Source: JAABTL01 sp964465355
GTDB taxonomy: Bacteria; Deinococcota; Deinococci; Deinococcales; Trueperaceae
Assembly (NCBI GenBank): GCA_964465355.1
Contig: CAYXJZ010000002.1
Span: forward strand, 1-64,000
Reading direction: 5' to 3'
Length of the DNA: 64,000 nt
In this document: positions 42,823 through 52,403 of the stretch, in pieces
Layout of the letters: the number at the start of each line of letters is the position of its first letter
How positions within the stretch are numbered: position 1 is the stretch's first letter
Position numbers and translations under genes: made by a program
Notes under the pieces: model-generated
Seen by the model: the letters and a program-made list of their open reading frames with translations, nothing else
The model's database searches: none
What the model was told of the DNA's origin: nothing

Positions 42823-44077
42823 GGCGTCGTCCAAGGAGCAGCCAACAGGCGCGTCGGCCCCTGACCAACAGCCGCGCGCTTCGCGCCGACCGACCGCCTT
42901 GCGTCATCCCGGCTTCCGGCAGCTGGCCAGGGCCTGGTTCTTCACCAACGTCGCCGACAGCGCCCTGTTCCTGTTGGTGGCCGTATGGGTCAAGGACCTC
43001 ACCGGCTCGGACACGGCGGCCTCGCTGGTCTTCGCCACCCTCGGCCTTGCCGCCCTCGCCTCCCCCTTCATGGGCCAGCTCGCCGACCGGCTGCGCCGCC
43101 AACGGCTGCTGGTCGTGGCCAACGCGCTGATGGCGCCGACGGTGCTGATGCTGCTGCTGGTGGGCTCCTCGGCTCAACTGTGGCTGGTCTACGCCGTGAT
43201 CCTCGCCTACGGCATCGTCGGCCACCTGACCGGGGCCGCCCAGTCCGGCCTGGTCCGTGACCTGCTGCCGGACGAGGAGCTGGCCTCCGGCAACGGCCTG
43301 CTCTCCACCATCGACCAGTCCCTGCGGCTGCTCTCCCCATTGATCGGCACACTGCTCTACACCCTGCTCGGCCATCAGGCGGTGGTCGCGTTCACGGCCG
43401 CCAGCTTCCTGGTGGCTGCCGTCCTGCTCCTGCGACTGCGCGTCGACGAGTCGCCACCCACCTCTGCCGAGGAGCGAGGCAGGTACTGGGCGGAGCTTGG
43501 CGCGGGCTTCCGGCACCTGCTGAGCACGCCGGCCCTCGGCTTCCTCACGGTGGTGATGGCCGTCGCCTTCGGCTCGACCGGGCTGGTGAACGTGGCCATC
43601 TTCCCCGCGATGGAGCTGGGCTGGGCCGTCCCTGCCGCGATGCTCGGCGTGTTGACCAGCGTGCAGGGCGCAGGCGCGGTGTTGGGCGGCCTGACCGCCG
43701 CGCGCTGCATCGCGCGCCTTGGTGAAGGTCGCACCATCGCCATCGGCGCCTTGCTGCTGGCGCTTGGCTGCGCCACCTTGGCCGGCGGCAGCCTGGTCGT
43801 CGCAGCCGTTGGGATGGCGGTCGGTGGTGTCGGCATCAGCTGGACCCTGGTCGCCTTCATCACCATGCGGCAGCGCCTCACCCAACCCCAGCTGCAGGGG
43901 CGGGTCGCCGCGGCCACCGGCCTGGCCATCAACCTCCCCCAGACCCTGGTGACGATGGCGGCTGCCGCCATCATCGGCCTGGTCGACTACCGGCTGCTGA
44001 TCATCGGCACGGCCGCCCTGTTGTTGGCCACCGCACTGCTCGCACGGCCGTTTCGGACCGGCGCGCCGGTAGCATAG
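42815..44077 (+). CDS. MFS transporter (MFS_3-like exporter), second copy
   Basis: The 420-residue paralogue of the upstream MFS protein shares LRHPGFRQLARAWFF, VKDLTGSDTAASLVFA, MGQLADRLRRQRLLVV and GAAQSGLVRDLLPDEELASGNGLLSTIDQSL. It has 12 predicted helices. It overlaps the repressor gene, so repressor and pump are coexpressed and likely form an inducible efflux module. The substrate is unknown; MFS_3 members export drugs or siderophores. Confidence 0.88.
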   Translation: MAEASSKEQPTGASAPDQQPRASRRPTALRHPGFRQLARAWFFTNVADSALFLLVAVWVKDLTGSDTAASLVFATLGLAALASPFMGQLADRLRRQRLLVVANALMAPTVLMLLLVGSSAQLWLVYAVILAYGIVGHLTGAAQSGLVRDLLPDEELASGNGLLSTIDQSLRLLSPLIGTLLYTLLGHQAVVAFTAASFLVAAVLLLRLRVDESPPTSAEERGRYWAELGAGFRHLLSTPALGFLTVVMAVAFGSTGLVNVAIFPAMELGWAVPAAMLGVLTSVQGAGAVLGGLTAARCIARLGEGRTIAIGALLLALGCATLAGGSLVVAAVGMAVGGVGISWTLVAFITMRQRLTQPQLQGRVAAATGLAINLPQTLVTMAAAAIIGLVDYRLLIIGTAALLLATALLARPFRTGAPVA

Positions 44078-44083
44078 GAGGTC

Positions 44084-46123
44084 ATGGAACCCAGCATCCT
44101 CTCCCAGCATCTGCTCGACCTCGCCTTCCTCAGCGATCCGCGGCTGGCGCCGACCCCGGCGGGCAGCCGCCCGGAGCGCGCCGCCGTGGTGCTCAGCAAC
44201 GTGGTCGGTGGCGCCCCCGCAGGCGAGGAGGAGAAGGAGCAGCCGCCTCGCTACCGCAGCCGCCTGCAACTGGTCGACCTGCGCGCCGAGACGGAGGCCT
44301 CCGAGCGGCTGCTGGAGCTGACGCAGGGCGAGAAGGACCAGGCGCCACGCTGGTCGCCAGACGGCCACCGGCTGGCCTTCCGGCGCAGCGTGCAGGACGC
44401 CAAGGGTGACTTCGGTCCAGCGCAGCTGGCGGTGCTCGACCTACGCGGCGGAGAGGCCAAGGTGCTGAGCTCCTTCGCCAACGGCGTGATCGAGCACGCC
44501 TGGCTGGACGACGGTCGCCTGCTGCTGCTCTCCACCGGCGACCGCGTCGACGAGGAGAAACGGCGGGGCCTTGGCCGCACCGTCAACCGCCGCCTGCATC
44601 TCGCCGACGGGCGCGGCTTCCTGCCAAGCGGGCCGGTCAGCCTATGGACCGTCGACCTGAAGGGCGGCGGTGCGCCAGAGCAGCTGTTGGAGCTGCCCGA
44701 GTTCACTTCCGCGCTGGCGGTCGCGCCCGATGGCGAGCAGCTCGCCTTCCTCGCCCCGGCGGACGACCGCGAGTTCGACGAGTTCATGGATCGCCTTTGG
44801 CTGCTGCCGCTGCGAGCGGACGGCCAGGCCAAGGACCTCTTGGGCCGCACCATCAGTGCAGGCGGCCTGTGCTGGTCGCCGGACGGGAAGCGCTTGGCCT
44901 GGACCGCCACACCCGACCCCAAGCTCTTCGCCGAGCCCTCCTGCCTGTGGGCGCTCGACCTGGCCTCGGGCAGGGTCGAGCAGTTGAGCGATGGCGCGGA
45001 GCTCTCCCCCTCCTCCGGCGGTGACGCACGGTACGGCGCCCACCCCAACGGCCCGCGCTGGAGCGCCGATGGCGGGGCCATGTGGGTGATCAACAACGCC
45101 GCCGGCCGCAGCGGCCTGGCTCAGGTCGCGTCCCAGCCTGGCGATGGGGCCATGGCGGAGCCGCTGGCCTTGACCGGCGGCGACCGCGTGGTCACCGCCT
45201 TCGACGCCGTGGGCGGCCAGGACGCCGTATGGGCGCTGATGATCGTCGAGACCCCCACCCAGCCGGGCGAACTGGTCTTGCGCGCGCCGGACGGCCAGGA
45301 GACGCGCCTCTCCGCGGTGAACGACGCCTGGGCGGCCGAGCGCCGACTGCAGCCGGTGGTCGAACGCAGCCTCACCCGCGAGGACGGCAGCAGCCTCAGC
45401 TACTTCCTGCTCAGCCCCGAGCGCCCCCGCGACGACAACGCCATCATCGTGCAGGTGCACGGCGGCCCGCACACCAACGACGGCTTCGGCTTCCGCTTCG
45501 AGCAGCAGATGCAGGCGGCAGCGGGTTACACCATCGTCTTCGGCAACCCACGGGGCTCGTCTGCCCTCGGCGCCGAACACGCCACCGCCATGCTGCACGC
45601 CTATGGCACGGTGGACGCCGACGACGTGCTGGCCGCGGTGGACCACGCGCTGGCGCAGCATCCCGACCCACAAGCCCCCGTGCACCTCACCGGCGGCTCC
45701 TATGGCGGCTTCATGACCAACTGGCTGGTGGGGCATACCGACCGCTTCCGCTCGGCCGTCACCCAACGCAGCATCTGCAACTGGCTGTCCTTCTACGGCA
45801 CCAGCGACATCGGTCCCTACTTCACCGAGTACGAGGTGGGCGCAGCCCCTTGGCTGGACCTGGAGACCCTGTGGCGCCAGAGCCCGCTGAGGTACGTGGA
45901 GAACGTCACCACCCCCATCCTGGTGCTGCACGCCGAGGAGGACCACCGCTGCCCCATCGAGCAGGCCGAGCAGTGGTTCAGTGCGATCAAGCGCCTCGGC
46001 AAGGCCGAGACCCGGCTGGTGCGCTTCCCTGGTGAGGGGCACGAGCTGTCACGCAGCGGCCGACCGGACCGGCGCATGCAGAACCTCGACCTGATCCTCG
46101 GGTGGTTCCAGGACCATCCCTGA
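44084..46123 (+). CDS. S9 family peptidase (acylaminoacyl-peptidase type)
   Basis: The 679-residue serine peptidase has an N-terminal beta-propeller (residues about 1-420), with repeated strands such as APRWSPDGHRLAFRR, GLCWSPDGKRLAWTA and GPRWSADGGAMWVIN. The alpha/beta hydrolase domain follows. The catalytic triad is visible: Ser in LTGGSYGGFMTN (about 538), Asp in LVLHAEEDHRCP (about 621) and His in FPGEGHELSR (about 652). It probably cleaves short or N-acylated peptides in the cytosol, since no signal peptide is present. A strong AGGAGG precedes the ATG. Confidence 0.92.
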   Translation: MEPSILSQHLLDLAFLSDPRLAPTPAGSRPERAAVVLSNVVGGAPAGEEEKEQPPRYRSRLQLVDLRAETEASERLLELTQGEKDQAPRWSPDGHRLAFRRSVQDAKGDFGPAQLAVLDLRGGEAKVLSSFANGVIEHAWLDDGRLLLLSTGDRVDEEKRRGLGRTVNRRLHLADGRGFLPSGPVSLWTVDLKGGGAPEQLLELPEFTSALAVAPDGEQLAFLAPADDREFDEFMDRLWLLPLRADGQAKDLLGRTISAGGLCWSPDGKRLAWTATPDPKLFAEPSCLWALDLASGRVEQLSDGAELSPSSGGDARYGAHPNGPRWSADGGAMWVINNAAGRSGLAQVASQPGDGAMAEPLALTGGDRVVTAFDAVGGQDAVWALMIVETPTQPGELVLRAPDGQETRLSAVNDAWAAERRLQPVVERSLTREDGSSLSYFLLSPERPRDDNAIIVQVHGGPHTNDGFGFRFEQQMQAAAGYTIVFGNPRGSSALGAEHATAMLHAYGTVDADDVLAAVDHALAQHPDPQAPVHLTGGSYGGFMTNWLVGHTDRFRSAVTQRSICNWLSFYGTSDIGPYFTEYEVGAAPWLDLETLWRQSPLRYVENVTTPILVLHAEEDHRCPIEQAEQWFSAIKRLGKAETRLVRFPGEGHELSRSGRPDRRMQNLDLILGWFQDHP

Positions 46124-46156
46124 CGCCTGAGGAGTGGGCGTCGGCCGCAGATGTGT

Positions 46157-46290
46157 TAAGATGGCGCGTTGGGTCGCTCGGTCGGTATCGTCCCATGCCC
46201 GGATCCGACCAGGTGCCCGCACATCCTTCCACATCGGTCATCCCCCATGAGCCGTCCCGGGGCAGGCCGACCATCACGAGAGGTATCTAG
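46157..46290 (+). promoter_or_regulatory. rpsO promoter and leader
   Basis: TAAGAT at 46157-46162 is a good -10, giving a leader of about 120 nt before rpsO. Ribosomal protein S15 commonly binds its own leader to repress translation. I could not identify the S15 site by eye. A GAGAGGT ribosome site stands 6 nt before the ATG. Confidence 0.5.
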
Positions 46291-46557
46291 ATGATCACCC
46301 CCGCCAAGAAGCTCGAGATCGTCGCCAAGTTCGGCCGCGACGACCAGGACACCGGCTCCACCCCCGTGCAGGTGGCCTTGCTCACCGCGCGCATCGAGGA
46401 GCTGTCCACCCACCTGCAGGCCAACCGCAAGGACCACCACGGTCGCCGCGGCCTGCTCACCATGGTCGGCAAGCGCAAGCGCCTGCTGAGCTACCTCGAA
46501 CGCACCGACTACGAGGGCTACAAGTCGCTGATCGCCGACCTCGGCCTGCGTCGTTGA
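46291..46557 (+). CDS. rpsO: 30S ribosomal protein S15
   Basis: The 88-residue protein binds 16S rRNA helix 22 early in 30S assembly. Recognisable blocks are FGRDDQDTGSTPVQVALLTARIEELSTHLQ, KDHHGRRGLLTMVGKRKRLLSYLE and the C-terminal DYEGYKSLIADLGLRR. Full length. It is followed by pnp in the widespread rpsO-pnp arrangement, in which the two are cotranscribed. Confidence 0.98.
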   Translation: MITPAKKLEIVAKFGRDDQDTGSTPVQVALLTARIEELSTHLQANRKDHHGRRGLLTMVGKRKRLLSYLERTDYEGYKSLIADLGLRR

Positions 46558-46637
46558 GGCCGATGCCGGTCCCCGTCGTTCGTCGCCCCCGCTGGGCGCC
46601 GGACGCTGCGGACCGGCCCATCGAACGTGTTTCCGCG

Positions 46638-46722
46638 GGCCAGGTGAGCGCCGTCGCTGACGCGGCGGGTCGCCTGGCCTGTGAAGTATCGAGTCACCGG
46701 CACCTCAGATGGTGCCCTGAGG
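46638..46722 (+). promoter_or_regulatory. Structured pnp leader with competing hairpins
   Basis: GGCCAGG (46638-46644) pairs with CCTGGCC (46673-46679), with inner CGCCG/CGGCG. Next, GGCACC (46699-46704) pairs with GGTGCC (46711-46716). Alternatively CCTCAG (46703-46708) pairs with CTGAGG (46717-46722), which covers the Shine-Dalgarno of pnp. The last two share bases and exclude each other, so the leader could switch pnp translation. Confidence 0.55.
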
Positions 46723-46729
46723 AGCGAAC

Positions 46730-48931
46730 GTGAACATCCCATCCGGCCACCGCTACACCACCACCCTAGGTGGGCGTGAGCTGATCATCGAGACCGGCAA
46801 GTATGCCAAACAGGTCTCGGGCAGCGTCACCGTCCGCTACGGCGACACCCTGGTGCTGGTCACCGCCCACATGTCCGACGACCGCAGCCCCATGGGCTTC
46901 CTGCCACTCACCGTGGAGTACGAGGAGCGCCATTACGCCGTCGGCAAGATCCCCGGCTCCTTCATGCGTCGCGAGGGACGGCCCGCCAACCAGGCCACCC
47001 TCAACGCCCGCATCATCGACCGGCAGATCCGCCCCCTGTTCCCCAAGGGCCTGCGCAACGAGGTGCAGGTCATCGCCACCATCCTCTCGGCCGACCAGGT
47101 GCACGATGCAGCCCCCTTGGCCGCCATCGGCGCCTCGGCCGCCCTGGCCATCTCCGACATCCCATGGGCCGGCCCCGTGGCCTGCACCCACATGGCCTAC
47201 CTGGACGACACGCCCGTCGTCGCGCCCACCTTCCAGCAGCTCAAGGACCCAGAGAACCGGCTCGAACTGACCGTGGCAGCCACCAAGGACGCCGTGCTCA
47301 TGGTCGAGGCCTCGGCCGACGAGCTGTCTGAGGACGCCATGGTCGGCGCCATCGAGGCGGCTCAGGCTGCCTTGCTTCCGGTGGTGGAGCTGATCGAGCG
47401 CATGCAGCGCGAGGTCGGCCAGGCCAAGAAGGGCTTCGAGAGCGCGGTGGACGTGAGCGCTGATGACGTGGCCACCCTGGCCGACGCCGCCCGCGCCGCC
47501 GACCTGCGCGGCACCCTGCTCACCCCCGGCAAGCACGAGCGCTCCGTGGCCATCAAAGCCCTGCGCGACCGGCTCATCGCCGAGCTCCTGCCCGAGCATG
47601 CCGTCCCCGAGGCCCCTGAGCGCCTGGCGCAGCTCAAGGGCGCATGGTCCAAGGTCGAAGCCGCCGAGATGCGTCGCCTGGTGGTCGAAGAGGGCCTGCG
47701 CACCGACGGCCGCGACACCAAGACCGTGCGGCCCATCTGGATCGAGACCGGCGTGCTGCCCATGGCGCACGGCTCGGCGGTGTTCACCCGCGGCGAGACC
47801 CAGGTGCTGGCGACCGCCACCCTCGGCACCGGCCGCGACAACCGCCTGGTGGACGACCTGGGCCTGGAGAAGAGCGAAGAGTTCATGCTCCACTACAACT
47901 TCCCGCCCTACTCCACCGGCGAGGCCAAGCGCATGCGCGGCGTCGGCCGACGCGAACTGGGCCACGGCAACCTGGCCAAGCGCGCCCTGCACGGCACCGT
48001 GCCTGGCACCGCCACCTTCCCCTACGTCATCCGCATCGTGGCCGAGACGCTGGAGTCCAACGGCTCATCGTCGATGGCCTCGGTCTGCGCCGGCTCGCTT
48101 GCGCTGATGGACGCCGGTGTGCCGGTGACCAAGCCAGTGGCAGGCATCGCCATGGGCCTGGTCATGGAAGGCGAACGCTACGCCATCCTCAGCGACATCC
48201 TCGGCAGCGAGGACGCCCTCGGTGACATGGACTTCAAGGTCTGCGGCAGCGCAGAGGGTGTCACCGCCCTGCAGATGGACATCAAGATCGGCGGCATCAC
48301 CGCCGCCATCATGCGCGAGGCCTTGGGCCAGGCCCGCGACGGCCGGCTGCACATCCTCGGCAAGATGGCCGAGGTGCTGGCCGCACCGCGCGAGGAGATC
48401 TCCCCACGCGCACCGCGCATCCTCAGCGTGCGCATCCCCACCGACAAGATCGGCACGGTCATCGGACCAGGTGGCAAGCAGATCCGCGAGCTGGAGTCCC
48501 TCGGCGCCAAGGTGGAGATCGAGGAGGACGGCCAGGTGCGCGTCTACTCCGAGGACGCCGCGGTGGCCCAAGCCGTCGCCGATCGCATCCAGGCCCTCAC
48601 CGCCTCGGCCGAGCTGGGCAAGACCTACGAGGGCGTGGTGGCGAAGGTCGTCGACTTCGGCGCCTTCATCACCCTGTTCCCCGGCACCGACGGACTGCTG
48701 CACATCTCGCAGATGGCCCAGGGCCGCGTTGAACAGGTCTCCGACGTGCTCAAGGAAGGCGATCGGTTGACGGTCAAGGTCAACACCATCGACGATCGCG
48801 GCAAGATCGACCTGGTCCGCCCCGAGCTGGAGGGCCTGATCCCACCCCGCCGGCCCGCCGGCCCACGCCCAGGCGGCGACCGCGGCCCGCGCCGTGACGG
48901 CGACCGGGGCCCGCGTCGGTCGCGGGACTAG
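46730..48931 (+). CDS. pnp: Polynucleotide phosphorylase
   Basis: The 733-residue phosphorolytic 3'-5' exoribonuclease starts at GTG. Two RNase PH domains (about 1-230 and 325-545) flank a helical domain. Catalytic features include FMRREGRPANQATLNARIIDRQIRPLFP in the first and YNFPPYSTGEAKRMRGVGRRELGHGNLAKRAL plus FKVCGSAEGVTALQMDIKI in the second. KH (RIPTDKIGTVIGPGGKQIRELE) and S1 (GKTYEGVVAKVVDFGAFITLFPGTDGLLHISQM) follow. The C-terminal tail is Arg/Gly/Pro/Asp-rich and disordered. PNPase often controls its own leader. Confidence 0.97.
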   Translation: MNIPSGHRYTTTLGGRELIIETGKYAKQVSGSVTVRYGDTLVLVTAHMSDDRSPMGFLPLTVEYEERHYAVGKIPGSFMRREGRPANQATLNARIIDRQIRPLFPKGLRNEVQVIATILSADQVHDAAPLAAIGASAALAISDIPWAGPVACTHMAYLDDTPVVAPTFQQLKDPENRLELTVAATKDAVLMVEASADELSEDAMVGAIEAAQAALLPVVELIERMQREVGQAKKGFESAVDVSADDVATLADAARAADLRGTLLTPGKHERSVAIKALRDRLIAELLPEHAVPEAPERLAQLKGAWSKVEAAEMRRLVVEEGLRTDGRDTKTVRPIWIETGVLPMAHGSAVFTRGETQVLATATLGTGRDNRLVDDLGLEKSEEFMLHYNFPPYSTGEAKRMRGVGRRELGHGNLAKRALHGTVPGTATFPYVIRIVAETLESNGSSSMASVCAGSLALMDAGVPVTKPVAGIAMGLVMEGERYAILSDILGSEDALGDMDFKVCGSAEGVTALQMDIKIGGITAAIMREALGQARDGRLHILGKMAEVLAAPREEISPRAPRILSVRIPTDKIGTVIGPGGKQIRELESLGAKVEIEEDGQVRVYSEDAAVAQAVADRIQALTASAELGKTYEGVVAKVVDFGAFITLFPGTDGLLHISQMAQGRVEQVSDVLKEGDRLTVKVNTIDDRGKIDLVRPELEGLIPPRRPAGPRPGGDRGPRRDGDRGPRRSRD

Positions 48932-48933
48932 GT

Positions 48934-49043
48934 GTGTTCGCGCGTAGCGCGAACACCTGCGCTTGCTACGCAAGCGCGTGCGGAACGCACACACGGGCGC
49001 GAACGCCTGCGCTTGCTACGCAAGCGCGTGCGGGACGCACACA
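48934..49043 (+). repeat. Tandem 50-bp hairpin repeats between pnp and rnj
   Basis: A perfect 10-bp stem with 3-nt loop (48934-48943 / 48947-48956) begins 2 nt after the pnp stop. Its right arm opens a 47-bp unit present twice, at 48947-48993 and 48997-49043 (period 50), differing at 2 positions. Each unit holds a stem GCGCTTGC/GCAAGCGC with loop TAC, then GTGCG/CGCAC with a 3-nt loop. Five tight hairpins thus sit in 110 bp. They could terminate, protect or process RNA between the two RNase genes. Confidence 0.85.
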
Positions 49044-49066
49044 GATGAAAGAGAGTAGGAACGTAG

Positions 49067-50754
<1,688 letters not shown>

Positions 50755-50764
<10 letters not shown>

Positions 50765-50789
50765 ACCCCCTCTGGGGGTCTAACCTTCC
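50755..50789. terminator. Perfect hairpin overlapping the rnj stop
   Basis: A 16-bp perfect stem (50755-50770 / 50774-50789) with loop TCT includes the rnj stop codon in its left arm. Being symmetric, it can act on both strands, between convergent rnj and the NUDIX gene. There is no long T tract. Confidence 0.75.
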
Positions 50790-50792
50790 GCC

Positions 50793-50825
50793 GGAGTTCG
50801 CGCCTTCGCAGAAGGCGCGAACTCC
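50793..50825. terminator. Second perfect hairpin after rnj
   Basis: A 15-bp perfect stem (50793-50807 / 50811-50825) with loop GCA follows the first by 3 nt. It ends 18 bp before the stop of the convergent NUDIX gene. Confidence 0.75.
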
Positions 50826-50843
50826 ACACTGTGGTTGACGGGT

Positions 50844-51524
50844 TCAGTCCAGAGGGCGAGCGGGCACCAGGTTGCGCCCCTCCGCCAGCCACCAGGCCTG
50901 CAAGCGCTCCAAGGCCTGCAAGGTCGAGGCCTTGCCCTCTTGGATCAGATCCTCGCTCACCAGCAGGGCGTTGTTGACCCGCTGGTAAGCGTCCCAGCCC
51001 GGCACGGGCACAGGCGTGCCATCGCGGTACAGAGCCAGTGCCCGCTCCAGCGGAAGCTCGTAGAGCACGTCCACCTCGCCCTTGCGTAAGGTGTATCCCT
51101 CAAGAGGCTGGTCCACCACGGCCGCAGCCGTGTGCTCGAACTCGCGGTCGGTGGCCTCAGGGAAACGGTACTCCTTGGGGAAGTAGCCGAGGTAGTGGAG
51201 ATCGATAGGCCGCAGGCTCAGACCGATCTCCTCCTCCGTCTCGCGTAGCAGGGCCGTCACCCATGGCTCGCCCGGCGCCAAGTGGCCGCCCACGGTCACG
51301 TCGAGCAGACCGCCTGCCAGGTCCTTGTCGTGCGAGCGCCGCTGCAGCAGCAAGGAGCCCTCCGGCGTCAGCACCCAGAGGTGGATGACCGCGTGCCACA
51401 GGCCCTCCCGATGCGCCTGCTCACGGCTGATCAGGCGCCCGGTGGGCCGACCCGACTCATCCAGTTCTTCCAGCAGATCGGCAGCGGTGTCCTCTGCGCC
51501 GACGGCGTGGGGTGGGTGGGTCAT
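50844..51524 (-). CDS. NUDIX hydrolase, isopentenyl-diphosphate-isomerase-like
   Basis: The 226-residue protein has a NUDIX box GGHLAPGEPWVTALLRETEEEIGL. The N-terminus LLEELDESGRPTGRLISREQAHREGLWHAVIHLWVL and the strand LLLQRRSHDKDLAGGLLDVTVGGH resemble the YfcD/Idi-like NUDIX group. Whether it isomerises or hydrolyses is not clear. The C-terminal 70 residues are a helical extension. TAGTCT lies 6 nt before the ATG, so it is probably leaderless. Confidence 0.82.
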   Translation of the reverse strand: MTHPPHAVGAEDTAADLLEELDESGRPTGRLISREQAHREGLWHAVIHLWVLTPEGSLLLQRRSHDKDLAGGLLDVTVGGHLAPGEPWVTALLRETEEEIGLSLRPIDLHYLGYFPKEYRFPEATDREFEHTAAAVVDQPLEGYTLRKGEVDVLYELPLERALALYRDGTPVPVPGWDAYQRVNNALLVSEDLIQEGKASTLQALERLQAWWLAEGRNLVPARPLD

Positions 51525-51530
51525 GGGCAG

Positions 51531-51536
51531 AGACTA
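51531..51536 (-). promoter_or_regulatory. Leaderless -10 box of the NUDIX gene
   Basis: TAGTCT on the minus strand is followed by 6 nt and ATG 51524, with no Shine-Dalgarno. Confidence 0.5.
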
Positions 51537-51607
51537 CCGTGGCCGCGCCTGACAGCACCAACAGGCCCGTGGTAGCCTGCTCGCCGCCGCCGGCACCGGC
51601 GGAGCGT

Positions 51608-51682
51608 GGGCCCGTAGCTCAGTGGATAGAGCGGGGGACTCCTAAGCCCTGCGCGCCAGTTCGATTCTGGCCGGGCCCACCA
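51608..51682 (+). tRNA. tRNA-Arg (anticodon CCU)
   Basis: A 75-nt cloverleaf with encoded CCA. Acceptor GGGCCCG/CGGGCCC is perfect, the D stem is GCTC/GAGC and the T arm is GCCAG-TTCGATT-CTGGC. The anticodon CCT is at 51641-51643 in loop CTCCTAA. The anticodon stem GGGGA/GCCCT has an A-G mismatch next to the loop and a G-U at the base, which is unusual. It reads AGG codons. Confidence 0.9.
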
Positions 51683-51742
51683 CATCCCATCAGCGACTGT
51701 GTAAGCTTTCCTCTCATCTGTTGAAGGAGGCGAACGAGCGAC

Positions 51743-52393
51743 ATGGCGTTCTATAGGACGAAGATCCTGCCAAGGCTCTTGGAAAGCGCCGTGTCGAGCC
51801 CAGAGGCCGAGCGGCTGAGGAAGGAAGTCCTGGCGCCGGCACGCGGTCGATTGCTGGAGATCGGCTTCGGCACCGGGCTCAACGTCGCCCACTACCCGCC
51901 AGCCGTGACGAGCGTGGTGGGGCTGGATCCCAACCCAGGTGCGGCGAAGCTTGCCCAACCCCGGATCGCGGCCGCCTCCATGCCCATCGAGCTGCAGCTA
52001 GGGGCGGGCGAACAGCTGCCCTTCCCGGACCACAGCTTCGACACGGTGGTGACCACCCTGGTGCTCTGCAGCGTCACCAGCGTCGAGGCGACGATGAAGG
52101 AGATCCGCCGCGTGCTCATCCCGGGCGGCAGCTACCTGCTCATGGAACACGGGCTGGCGCCCGACCCCAGGCTGCAGAGGCGGCAGGCCATGTGGAACGG
52201 CCTCAACAAGCTGGTGTTCGGCTGCCATCTGAACCGGCCCATCGCCAGGATCGTGACCGACAACGGCTTCGAGTTCCTGCGTTCACGCGAGTTCTTCATG
52301 CAGAGCGAGCCCAGGTCCGTTGGCTACATCACCATGGGCGTGGCCGCCCCTGTCGGATCTTCCGGGGACATCGCCGGCTCAGGTTCGAACTGA
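51743..52393 (+). CDS. Class I SAM-dependent methyltransferase
   Basis: The 216-residue protein has motif I LLEIGFGTGLNVAHYP (about 37-52), motif II VVGLDPNPGAAKLA, the acidic/Gly post-motif LPFPDHSFDTVVTTLVLCSV and the GGSYLLMEHGLAPDP loop. It resembles the UbiE/PmtA-like Methyltransf_11 group that modifies lipids or small molecules. GAAGGAGG lies upstream. It is convergent with the three-gene operon downstream. The substrate is unknown. Confidence 0.87.
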   Translation: MAFYRTKILPRLLESAVSSPEAERLRKEVLAPARGRLLEIGFGTGLNVAHYPPAVTSVVGLDPNPGAAKLAQPRIAAASMPIELQLGAGEQLPFPDHSFDTVVTTLVLCSVTSVEATMKEIRRVLIPGGSYLLMEHGLAPDPRLQRRQAMWNGLNKLVFGCHLNRPIARIVTDNGFEFLRSREFFMQSEPRSVGYITMGVAAPVGSSGDIAGSGSN

Positions 52394-52403
52394 GGCGCAG
52401 GGC

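Noticed and set aside
48934..49043. CRISPR array
   Set aside because: Only two units occur, the spacing is 3 bp, and there are no spacers of typical length or cas genes.
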